A stretch of 54,174 bases of DNA, from positions 1-54,174 of the forward strand of contig JAHBMJ010000198.1 of the NCBI GenBank assembly GCA_018398765.1, read 5' to 3'. Every line of letters starts with the position of its first letter. The stretch's first letter is position 1. A program made the translations under genes and the position numbers. The notes under the pieces were generated by a model. It was not told the origin of the DNA, ran no database searches, and saw only the letters and a program-made list of their open reading frames with translations. This document shows positions 9,795 to 21,600 of the stretch, in pieces. This DNA is from Chromera velia (taxonomy: Eukaryota; Sar; Chromeraceae).

Positions 9795-11625
9795 CTCCGC
9801 AAGTGTGCATGCTCCGTCTCCTGCAAATCAAAGCAGGAAAACTGCGCGCAACCCAACACAGAATTGGATTGGCGTGCAGATAAAAGACAAGACGTATATA
9901 TATGTTTCCTCAAACTTCCATGAGAAAAACGAGAAAACTTTCGAATGACAGATGCTTCAAGTTAATTTGAGTCAGACTGAGTGTGGATCATTTCAACGCA
10001 CGCATCCAGAAAACCGAATAAACGGGATGCACAGATGGATACAGGACCGGAGAGACGCTAAGAAAATGAAGTCGGACCGGCCGGACCCGCGCGAGAGACA
10101 CTAAAAGAGAAAGCAACAAGCGTAGACCGTGAGTTCTAAAATATAACTTTTTAAATTAACTCACTTCTAGACTCTGACACTTTAAAAGTTTTTTCTGACA
10201 AATTAAAAGGTGATCCGCCCCTTGTATATGGGGGCGCGGTATGCATAACAAAACCCTCAATCATCAATTTAAAAGATTAAAGAAAAATGACTGAAAAACA
10301 GATCAATGCATTATTGCTTTTAGTTACCTTTTCTTCTAAAAGTTTTAAAATAAAAAAAGTTTAAAATATTTTAAAATCTTAAGCTTATAGTAACAGTTAA
10401 TTTAAAAAATGATTTTAGTGAGCATACCGAGATATATCAAGGCTAAACTCGGCCCCAACAAATTACTTTTTTTTTGTAAAGTTAGTGAATATACATTACT
10501 AGGGTTCCTACTGTCACAAACAAGCAGATCTGCCTAGAAATCTGCATCCGCGGCTCAATGAATTCACCAGAGACTGCATCAGCGCCTTAACTTCACCGCC
10601 TCAGCCCGCCGTCCTGACTTGAAGCGAACGTTGCGATCATGCTATGCATGTATGTACATGGACTAACATGGACGTCTTGAAAGTTTCCACCAGTGCTTGG
10701 TTCACACCCACAACGAAGCAGAAAACATGCGAGGCGCGAACACCCCAAGCTGGTAATCGAGGGCGGGCGGGAATTGCTTTCAAGTTGTCCTCCCGTCAGG
10801 CTAACACGCACCTTCCACATTTCCGTGTTCCCCGTCCCCTTCTTCTTCTTAGCTTTCTTCCCTCATCCAGCGACTCTAATTCCTCCTTCATCTCTCTGAA
10901 GCAGACGCATCACAAACCAGGTAAAGAGGAGAAGAAAAAAGGAAATCAACTCAACGTAAAGAAAGACAGACGGGCACAAAGAAAGAAAGATAGATGGATG
11001 GAAAGAAGAAGAGAAACGAAGATTGGTTTTCACAGGCAGAGAGCCAGAGACCTGGACGGAAACAACAAGAAGAAAAGAATGAGGAAAACACAAATTCCCA
11101 ACCCTCGTAAGCGCCCAAGCGAAATTCATCAGGGCCTTCCGATTTCCATTTCTCCCCTTTTCTCTTCTCTTCTCTTCTTTTCACACCCGTCCCCTAGCTG
11201 TAACCGCGAATGCCTAAACGTTGCCCGTCATTTCACTCACCCCCGACCCGACACGCATACAGGATGGAGGTAGAGAAGGAAAGAAATGGAGAAGCAAAAG
11301 GAAGGGAAACCCACTCATCTTTCGACTGAACACTTCCCAGCCTCGACTGCCTTTGCGGGTCCTCTCCAGCGACTTAAACGCTCTAAAAGACAAGCCGAGT
11401 GTGAGCAAAAGAAACGAACAATCTTTTCGGAACAGCACCAACAGATGCCCTTTCCACTCCCTCCCTCCCTGTAACCTTGTTGAAAGAATATTTACAAAAA
11501 AGCTACGCTCCCTTTGTTTCCAACTACAGCAGAATGTTCTCAACAACAACAACAACGAACATCACGGAGACACCATCACCACCTCCATCCCCAGCCCCAC
11601 CGCCCCCACCAACAAAAGCCACCAA
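9795..11625. other. Spacer between glycosyltransferase and acyltransferase
   Basis: Contains the promoter side of the glycosyltransferase (start codon complement at 9794) and the 3' side of the acyltransferase. 10140-10500 is AT-rich and carries the second copy of a dispersed repeat (10196-10275). 10800-11560 is low-complexity purine and pyrimidine sequence (GAAA-rich and TTCC-rich) with open frames in several phases but no domain. I see no additional gene. Confidence 0.5.
10196..10275 (+). repeat. Dispersed repeat, copy 2
   Basis: Matches the reverse complement of 571-650, including the exact block accctcaatcatcaatt. See that entry. The copies are about 9.6 kb apart in opposite orientation. 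Confidence 0.6.
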
Positions 11626-13037
11626 TCACCATACCTCTAGGTCCACCCCCTCCTTCCCCACAAGCCCTCGGTGTCTCTCATAAAGTTTCTTCAGCTCATC
11701 TACGAATCTCTGGTGGAAGCTGTCGATATCCTCTGTTTTTGGTTCTGCAATCTGCCCCGCCGAGAGCCTCTGCCCGATGACCACATGCAGGCCTTCAGGG
11801 GAGATTCTCGGAAGGAGGGGAAGCCACCTGCAGAATTAAATGAATGTGAGTGTACCAAGCAGAAAGAGAAGAACAGAAGCGCTCTCATCGATATGCCCGG
11901 GCTTATTTGCTGAGAGAAAGAACTTTCTCCACAGATCTCGCTCTGAAAGAAGAAACGACATGGAATAGTATAGAATGCCGAACTGACAGACGGACAGACA
12001 AAAAGTGGAAGACGGAGAAAAAGGGCGTGAAAGCTCAGAGGCAGACACACAAAAGAAGAGACTTCATTTCAGCAGTTCTTTCCGTGTCGCAGCTTCTAGT
12101 TCCCCTTCCCTTTCTTTCCCCCTTCTTTCCTTCCTTTCGACTTTCTTTGTTCCCTCTCTCATCTGGACTTTCTCTCGTCATTTGAATCTTCCTGCCTGCC
12201 TGCCTGCCTGGTCGGCCCCCTTTCTGACAAAAATTGTCTTCCTCGATACAATTTGACTGACGGATTGCCAGCAGGCATCACCGCAGGCACCCCCAGGGAA
12301 TTCAACCAAAACCGGAACCCCCACATGCCCTGGGGGTTCAAGAAACACTCACTCTCCCCGAACGCGTACACAGGCACAACAGAGTACCCGTTCTCCAGAG
12401 CGTACTTGAAGATGCCTTTCCGTTTAGACACAAACACCCTGTCTTTGTGGAGACAGGTAAGCGTGGCCTCCTCGAACCCCCCTGCTGCGATTGCAAAGCT
12501 GTGCCCCTCCCTCATCGTCCGCAGAACCGAGGCTTTCGATACCCCCATCGGCTTTGCGAGAAGGCAGAAAAGGAGACGGAAAAGAGGAGCCCAAAGAAGC
12601 ACTTCGCTCATTGCGAACCTCAGATGCTTCCGGGCATCCGTGCACAGTCCGAACAACTGGAGGCCGTCACAGAAGATCCCGTGCGGGTGGCACAGGTAGA
12701 CGGTCTTTCCTGTTGAAAAATCGGGAAGCGAGGAATCACATCTTACAGAGGCTTTTGCATAGTAACGAGGAACCCACTTTGCAACAAATTTACCAAACGT
12801 CTCATTTCTCGGCAATCCCACGTATCCGATAGCGGAGACGGCTAAGAGAAAAGCAAGAGTGAGCAACCACCGTGCTCGAATTAATGCAAAGAACCAGAAA
12901 GGAAAGAGGAGACTGCCTGTCCAGAAGACCACAAAGAGGAGAATACAGCCAGCACCCATGATTGGATCCCTTGATGCGTGAGAAAAAATGACGGTGGGCT
13001 CTGCCTTCCCGTCTCCTGCGGGTTTTCTTTCCCTCAT
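11626..13037 (-). CDS. Acyl-CoA:diacylglycerol acyltransferase, DGAT2 family
   Basis: Two minus-strand exons, 13037-12262 (776 nt) and 11827-11626 (202 nt), join in frame to 325 aa. The donor is GTCAGT and the acceptor CTGCAG, with an intron of 434 nt. Residues about 27-75 form a hydrophobic membrane hairpin. YLCHPHGIF (HPHG at 117-120) is the DGAT2 active-site signature. It is followed by the GGFEE block (186-190), KRKGIFKYALENGYSVVPV with FGESE (205-230), then GMWGFRFWLNSLGVP and the typical C-terminal end LHVVIGQRL with EDIDSFHQRFVDELKKLYE. The enzyme should acylate diacylglycerol or a related alcohol at the ER or lipid-droplet membrane to make storage lipid. Monoacylglycerol or wax-ester activity cannot be excluded. 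A second in-frame ATG (MGAGC, 12959) just before the hairpin could be the true start. It is divergent from the large coiled-coil gene. Confidence 0.9.
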
Positions 13038-13845
13038 TATCGGAAGGGACGAAGAAGCAGTCCGAGGAGGACAAGCTCCGTCAAGCTAAGAGATCAATTC
13101 GAAAGGGTGCAGACAACGTCGCAACGAAAGGAACAATTGGCTCGCAGTGACCAAAGATTGATTCCTTCGTGTGAGCATTCACGTTAGGGATCCGAGATCG
13201 ACTTTCAAGATAATTCTTTGCAACCCTTCGTAGGAACCCGTGGCCGAATCAGAGACAATCGAACCAAGGCAATTTAACTCACCACTGCACAGTGCACACC
13301 TACACTGTAGATTGATTCAAGCACTAGCTTGCTTCTTCATTCCTTCACCTTTTGGATCTCATGCAAGTGGATGAATTCTCATGATATCCTGCGTGCAATT
13401 GCGTGCAGTGACGGTGTCATCGCGCGGGTGTGGCGGCGCGCGCGGCGTGGGATGGCGTGGGGCATATTCGCGCCGAGGCGGAGACGCCGCGCGCGGCGCC
13501 GCGCCCGCGTGCACCCGTTTGTGAACATCGAATATATCATGCATATATCGCGTGAGAGCATTGTCACATGCATATTGTCACGTACCATTCACTAGCTGAG
13601 AGGCCGATTCGGTCCTTCTCTGGCGTCGAGCTGCTGTCAGTGGGATGGGTATATAGCTCTGGGAACGACTTGCTTCCCACTGAGGTGAACGTAGAAGGCG
13701 TCTACATGCATGACCTTTGAGCAACACCTGCAAGAGAGGCAACGCTTTGCGTTGCAATGTGGATTGTGCTGAGTGATCGATGTGAAACGGCTGCCTTTAC
13801 CCCAGCTTCGCATTGAAGGACAGTGCATGTGATTGATCCGAAGAA
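13038..13845. promoter_or_regulatory. Shared divergent promoter region
   Basis: An 808-bp spacer between the start codons of the acyltransferase (-) and the CCDC17-like gene (+), so it must hold both promoters. Its centre (about 13415-13515) is an abrupt GC-rich block full of GCGCG words and short palindromes, in otherwise average DNA. No TATA box stands out on either side. Assignment as promoter is by position only. Confidence 0.5.
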
Positions 13846-14456
13846 ATGTCGATGCAGAGGGATAAGGAGAGGGAGCGGGAGGCCTCCTTGGAGAGTGTGG
13901 AAAGAACCAACCAGGCCCTCCTGTGAGTCAGTAAGTGAGTTTGCAGAGAGCCAGCAACCGTTGTCAGACTGAAGATTCATTTCAAACCCAGTGTGTTTCT
14001 TCAGCTCGACTTCGTCGCTCCTTGAACTGTGTGCTTTCACTTTGCCTTCTCTGCAGTGATGCGGAAGCAGCAAGGGCGAGGGGGGCGCTGGAGGCCAGCA
14101 GGATGGAACTCGACAGACGCGAAGAAGAGGTGAGAGACGGAGACGGATCTTTCATCCTTGTTACTCGTCTTCCACTCAATGTCTCCCTTGTCTGCGCGTC
14201 CCAGACACACATAGATGTTCACAGTGATTTGCCAAAAACAGCTTCTCGAGCTCCTTCATGTGTCTCCGGTCCAGATTGGCAGGGACCCGGAAACAGTGCA
14301 CATGCATCCTCCCAATCTTTCCATTGATTGATTGCCCCTCTCCCTTCCGTTCTTCCTGACTTTCTTCATCTGTGCACCGATTTCCTTCTTTAATTCGCCA
14401 GCTGCTCCTTCGGTTCCTTGAGCATGCTGTGAGTGACCGGCTGCTCCTGACATGCA

Positions 14457-14492
<36 letters not shown>

Positions 14493-17096
14493 CAGTTGAA
14501 TGACGAAATCGCTCGGACGGCGGAGGAGTTGAAGCGCCGGAAAGTGAGTCGCTCAGTGAGTCTGCCGGTGAGATGTCAGCTGCATGTATTTTTTCGCTTT
14601 CGATGCCCGTTGTTTCTTCTCATTCCTTCTCGTTCGGATTCCCTCACTCCCTCCATCCACTCTCTTTCACTTATCCCCCGACAGTTTCCACTTCTCCCCC
14701 TCTCTTGTCACTTCGTTTTCACCACCACCACCCCCCCCCCGATCAGGAAGAAGCCCGCGACATCCAGGCGGAGACCAAAAACCTGCAGAGAGAGCTGGAG
14801 AGCCTCTCGGAGGGGCAGGTCGCAGCGATGACGGAGGAGAAGAGGAAGGAGGTGCAGGTCAGCGGAGAGGAAGTTGGAGGAGGAGGAGAAAATGGAAAGA
14901 GCGCGGTGTGTGCGTGTTAGAGAGAGAGAGAGATAGAGGGAGAGAGGCAGAGAGAGAGAGCGAGCGAGTGTCTACCTGTGCTTTAGAGAAGCGGAGAGAG
15001 CAAATGTATTAAGTATCGAATGCGGAACGTGAGCGAGCTGACCTGTGTGATTTTGTATTGTTTGCTTCTTTGCAAAGATCATGCATGCGCAAGCCTTTAC
15101 TGATGCGCCGTTTTTCTTTCTTTTCTTTCTCAACTGTGTGCAGAGTCTGGTGGCTGAGTTGGAGCGACTGGAATCACAGGTTGGTTGATCTTTTTTCTTT
15201 TTTTTTTAAGATTTGGGTCACAAGTGCGGTCTCTCGCTTTGCCGATCGGGGGGTCGAAAAGTTGGTCGTGTCGGTCGTATCCATTCCGGAGGTACCTTTG
15301 GGTTAATGGGTCTTTTTACTCTCTGACTGGATGTGTTTTGCATTTCGTTTATTTCTACCCTGACAGCCGAGAAAGACCTCACCTCCTTTCACGGCGGCAG
15401 AGAACCAGAAAGCCTGTTGATCTATTTCCACGTCACACAGAAGAAAGCACAAACCTTCCGAGCTTGTGTTCCTTCCTCTTTCTCAATTGCACATCCTGCA
15501 GGATTCGCGTCTGGCAGCTGAGATGAAGGAGGCGAAGGACCATATCCTCGAACAGACACGCGAAATGGAAAAGTCAGTTTGAGAAAGGGGGGGGCGGGGG
15601 GCCTGGGGTCTCTTCCATTTCCTCACCGTGTGCGTGCTTCTTTGCACGCTCCTTTCGATGGACATGTGCGTGGAGTGGGGATGGTCCTTCATCTATTCGT
15701 TTTTTTGCATTCCCATCTGGTCGCTTGGCTGCTCTTTTTCTCTTTCGCTTTCGCGTTCTCCCTCACAGCCTTCACAACGTCCTCTCGTCTCCTCTTCTCT
15801 GCCATCCTGGTCCTTTCAGGGCACGCGAGAAGGTGCAGAGAAAAGAGGCCCCACCCTCCTCAGTTGCCGTCTCTGCGTTGACGATGGGAAGTCTTCTTCA
15901 GTTGGCACAGAAGAGGGCGGTCAGTTGAGTTTAGCGTGGTTTCCTTTGTCTGTCTCCTGCCGTCTCCTAGCTGTGCTCTTCTTCTCATTTCCTGTTGTCA
16001 AATCGTTACTCCCTGTTTCATCTCTGTGGACGATATCTTCACGGACTTTTCTGCTCAGAGTAATAGTCTCTCGTGAAGAAGCACAATATGTCTGAGATAT
16101 CGACATTCTCGTTTAGTGTCCCCCCTTGTTTCTCTCGGCCTCTCTTTCCTTCATCCACAGTATTCCTTCTGTGTGACAATTTGTTATTTTTTCTCTCTAG
16201 ACTGTATCAGCAGCCCGCAAAGTCCTCCATTCCCTTAATTGCCCTCTCGTATGGTGCAGGCAGAGGAAACAGAATTTCTCTCCAAAGTAGAAGAGTCAGT
16301 TGGGGTGAAGGGGTGTGTGTGGGTTTGAGGAAGAACCGAAAGTTTGAGTGACGTGCAACCACAACACGGAGTTGTGCACGCTAGCGTGCTTTTCTTCTCC
16401 TTTTTTCCTTCGGTACACACTCACAGGACATAAACGCGCATGCCAGCTTGTTCGCATTTGGGCAAGTCTGTACCTTTGTTCGTTCACTTGTTTGATATAC
16501 TTTCTTCCTCTTCTTTCTCGCAGCCTGAAGGGTCAGCACACGGACCTCCGGACCCGATTGACCGACTTGAGACGCCAAGAGAGGCAGCTGAGGAGGGAGA
16601 GGGAGAAGGAGAGAGACGCCCTGTCTACCCAGAGGGGGGGGGAGACAAGACCAGGGACTGCAGAATCGGCACCGAAGGAGTTGAACGCAGAACAAATCGG
16701 TGTGTATGGTCGGCATTCCTCCACAAGAAACTGTCGAATCTTTCCTGTCTTTCCTCTTCAGTCCTTCCGTGGTCCGTTTTTTCTCTCTTTCTCCTTTTCT
16801 GTCTCTTTTTTTTTGTTCGTCTGTCTCTGATTCTTGCTTTCTTCTTTTTGTTTCTGCGCTCTTCCAGCACACCCCTTTTCACTCCGGATGCACCGAATGC
16901 CTCCAAAGAGACCCATGGCAGCTGCGTTGTGCGCTTCTATTGTTTCGTGCATGCGATGCGTTCGGCTGAATAATTCATGTTGCTTATGTGACTCTGAGTG
17001 CAGCATCGCTTGTGGAGAACATTCACGACAAGATGCGAGAGGACAGGGTGAGTCGCTGTCATTCGAACTTTGGGGAGGGAAGTTTATGGTCAAAGG

Positions 17097-17136
<40 letters not shown>

Positions 17137-18649
17137 ACTTTGTATGTTTTTTCTTCCGGTGTCTGGATTGTTTGTGGTATCGTCCCAACAAAAACACTTG
17201 CAAGACATTCAGGCGTTCTCTTTTTATTTGTCGAGAGACTCGCTCGCGCTGCTCCACTCCAATGTTTCAATCCCATGAAGCCCTAGTCCACACAGGGAAC
17301 CAAGCATTACTGTCTATGTTTCTTCCTTTGTTTGATTACAATGCAGATACGCCTGCTTCAACTTCAGGATGACGTTGCGGGGTCCGAAGAGGCCCTTCTG
17401 CGTGCAGACATTGAGGCGGGGGGGCGGGAAGGAATGGGGGAGACACAGGGCGGGGACGAGGAGGGACACTTCGGGAGACTGCTGGCAGAGTATAAGGAGA
17501 AACTTGCAGGGGATAGCGCGTGGGTCCCTTTCTTTTTCTTTCTCTTTCGGGGGCGTGTCATTGGGACTTCCCTGTGTTCCTTTCCTTTTGCGTCTCACCT
17601 CTTCCATCCATCCAACTCACAGACAGACAGGCTCCCATATGAACATGTGCACGCGTGCCGGGCGCTCTCTCTTCCTCGGTGGTCTACGTCGTGTATGCAT
17701 GCCCTCTGTCTGTCGGTCCTGAAGTGGCAAGATGGATAGATAGATAGGTTGATAGATGGATGCGTGTCCACTAGGCATGCAGCACACTTTTGATGTCGGC
17801 TCCGTGCTGAGTCCCTCCCTAGCTCCGAGTACTTATTGTCCTTATCTTCCCGTCTCCTCTTTTCTTTCTAATCTGCTTCTGTTTCCTTCCGTCTCTTCTT
17901 GAGTGCCTTCTAGTTGTCCTCCCTTTTGTCTCCCCCCTGTGTTGAGGCTTGGCTGACGTTCTGGCGAGAGAACAGGGCTGAGCGCTGTCTGACGTTTCAC
18001 ATAATTACATTGCGGTGCTTTGATGTCAAGAATGGCTGGTCCTTTCTTGTGTTTTCTTTGTTTGTTTTGTTGGATCCTGTGCAGGGAGGACGAGGATGCG
18101 CGGAAGAGAATAAGGGAGGCACTCAGGTTGGCAGAGGGCTGGCGGAAAGAAGAAGATTCCGTTTTGTTGTCCGGAAAGGGAAAGCGTTCTTTCCAAGCAC
18201 TCTCTCTGTTCGAGGATCAAACGAGCAACAGAAAGAGTTCATCACCTCTCTCTCTCTTTTTGCGCGTGTCTTTCAAGATGTATGTGCATGTATGAGTGCC
18301 ATCAATCCATACATGCCCATATCCCTCCCCACTGGACATATTCCTTTTCCCCTTCGCTTCTTCAACCCCCCCCTCCTCTTTATGCTTGCTTCTCTCTTCC
18401 TCCTTCAGGCTCCACTTTCCTGAGCACTTCGGAAACCGTCCCCCACCAGAGGAAAGAGGCCCCCCCACCCCTCCCCCCTTGCCACCGCCCACAGACGCAG
18501 AATTGAATGGACCCGGAGCGGCTGCTGCCAGTTCACGTCTCGACACACGAGGGCAGGGTGCTGCTTCAGGCTCTGCTGCCTCGTCCGTCAGCGACATCGA
18601 CAGAGAGGCTCTGGCTGCGGCTGCACAGTCCCTGGCAGAGCACTTCAGA

Positions 18650-18695
<46 letters not shown>

Positions 18696-21600
18696 GGCTC
18701 GCTCGACATCCAATTGCTCTTGTACTTTCTTTTCTTCTTCGTATTCGGCACACACGTACACATGTATGTTTTCTCCTTCGTATTCGGCACACACGTACAT
18801 ATGTATGTTTTCTCCTTCGTATTCGGCACACACGTACATATGTATGTTTTTTTCTTCGTATTCGGCGCACACGTACATGTGTATGTTTTCTTCTTCGTGT
18901 TCGACACACACGTACATGTGTATGTTTTCTTCTTCTTATTCGGCACACACGTACATATGTATGTCCACATACGGTTGTGTGTGTGTTCGTCTGCATCCTC
19001 TGATTGCAGTCAGGGCAAAGGCAACACTCCTCTGGTGAACCGTCTCCTGGAGGCAGAAAACCGGTTCAGGAAGAAGAGAAGGAAAAGAGACGGGATGACG
19101 ACCGCCACAGGAAGGGGGAGGGCAGAGAGCGTGGCCTCTTTGGATTTGCAGACGGAAGATGAGTTCTCTCTCTCGCGGTCCCCGAAGAGGTCTGCAAAGG
19201 GGTCTGCTAAGTCTCTCTCACCAGAGAGGAGAGATCAGAGAGGAAATCCTCAAGACCCACAAGGCGGCTTTCTGCATCAAAATGGATACCCGTATCCGTA
19301 TCCACCCCCACCGATGCCTTATTCGTTTCCCTGGGCTGCGCCGTCAGCCATGCCTCTGGGGGGGGGACAGGCAGGCGGCGGTGCTTCGTTGGCGGAGAGG
19401 TTTTTGGAGAGACGTTTGGAGGAGTTGGAGCGACAGGATCAAGAGAGAAGAGACGGAAAAAGGGGGGTTGAGGGAGATGGGTCGGCAATGAATCCTTATC
19501 ATGTTCGGGTGCCTGAGGGTATGGCTCTTGGCAAGGGGGGGGCTTTCAGTAAGCATAATACTCCTTATGTTGGAATGGGGGCGCTATTTGGGGATGCAAG
19601 GGAGAAGGGAAGTTTGAAAGACGTGGAAACAGGGAACGAATTGTTGAAAGAATTGATGGAACAAGAAGCATTACAGGTCAGTTGGAGGGATTTTTTTCTG
19701 CTTTCCTTTCTTCCTTCTCTCCGCCGTTTGGCGGATTCGGCAAGTGATTGTGTTGTGGAAAGAAAAGAACCGGTGCTTTGAGGCATCTTTTTTTAGGTGA
19801 GAGTTTCTTTTGGAGTGACAAGGCCCGCTTTGTGCTCTTTTGGACCGCGGTCTTCCAGTCGGGTTGACTGCGTATTGAAAGAACAAACGTGTTTCGCTGT
19901 GATCGGATTCACATAAACAGACCGGAGGCTCTGAGTGGCTAAAGCCTTTTTGTATTTGAACATACTTGTCGGGGTAAAGGGTTATTGGGACATTTTGTGT
20001 TGAAGTTTTTCTCTCCAGGTCTTCACGAAATTCGTTGGACGACTTTTCCTTTCGTTTCTCGACGTGCACCTTCTTTTTCTTTCAATTTTGCTATGACAAA
20101 TGGATGGATGATGTCAGGTGGAGGCCATCAGCAAACTCCCTCCGAATTCGGAACTGTATAAAAGTAGGATGGCGCACTTCAAGGAGATGATGGCTTTGAG
20201 ACACCAAATCGAGTTGCAGATACAACAAAAAACTTTGGATGACGTGAGTGCGACTCGGATAATGGATGTCTGCTTTCGAAAAGCAGTTTTCTTGAAAAAA
20301 AGTGTTTGGAAGGATGACCAATGTGAGGAAGGAAAAAATGGCTCTGTTTTCTGTTTTCGTTTGCTTTTCGTCGAAGATGGAGCTTGTGTGCTTTCAGTGG
20401 GTTTTCCTGGCTTTAGCGCAGTGAGTATGTTTGTGTGGGCGCGCACACAACTGAAAGAGAACGAGAGGAGGAGAGCAAGAGCGAGGCACATTTCGCGGTA
20501 GGTTTTTTTCTTGCTTCCAGCTCGTGATTTTAGGCCTTTACACAGCAACGAAACGACTTGTTCTTTTCTTTTCTTTTGCCTTTTTTCCCCTTGCCCACAG
20601 ATTCGGAGACGGCGCAATGAGCTTTTGGGTTTGGATGCGAGTGGGAAAAAGGTTCGTCTATCTGTCTTTTGTGTACCTGTCGGCGTTTCTGTCTTTCACG
20701 AGAAAAGAAAAACAACAACCTAGAGTCTGTGTGTCAGTCAAGGGCCTTGACCCTTCATTGACTCCTCTAGCTCTCGATTTGAGGAACTTACCTTCCTCTT
20801 TTGGAAACAGAAAAGAGAAGCAGACTGTAAGTAGGTTGTCTCTATCCATTTCATAGAAAGTGTATCCGATCTTCTTCAATGGATGCTGTGGCCGTGCGAC
20901 CGTTTTGGGGCAGTTTGCGTCCCTACCCGTCTTAGTGCCCGTTTTTCCGTCTGTCTTCCTCACTTCCTGTTTTGATGACTTTCCATGTGATTTTTTTTTT
21001 CACCAATTTTGCTCATTGGGGTGGTATGAATTGTTAAATGCAGACAAAGGGCGGCGACGGAAACTTCATAGACACATCCGATCCACGACAGTATGACCCT
21101 AAGGAGGGCGTGTACATTTACTTCGACATGCTCGTCAACCTGCCCATCAAGTCAGTAGGTTTAGTTACCCTTCTTAGCTTTTTTGGGCCAGGATGTGTTC
21201 AGCAACTGTACTTCCACGGTCCCCGCGTGCCAATAAAGATCATTGGATAGACAGGCGAAGAGTCGCCTGTTATGTCCCTGGTGCTTTCTCTCAGACAACG
21301 AAAGCCATCGACGAGAGCGGGAGAACACACACACACACACACACACACATACTTTCTCACTCCCCCCTACCTTCCTTCACTCCCTCCCATCTCTTGCTTC
21401 CTTCTGCAGGTACACCAACCTCAGGATCGCATACGGGTTCTACAACGGCCACACGGCCCTCTCCCCCGTTTTGACTACGAACGTCAAGCCCACAGCCACA
21501 GACGGCCCAGTAGCCCACTGCGTGTTCAAGATGGCCAACCCCCACTCCCAGCTGCCGAACATCCCCAACTGCAGGGTCGTCATGGAGCTCCAGTACGAGC

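Noticed and set aside
18507-19781. A 424-codon single-exon gene spanning exons 13-14 of the CCDC17-like gene
   Set aside because: Exon 13 is read in a different frame. The central part is a (TC)n plus minisatellite intron with consistent splice sites on both sides.
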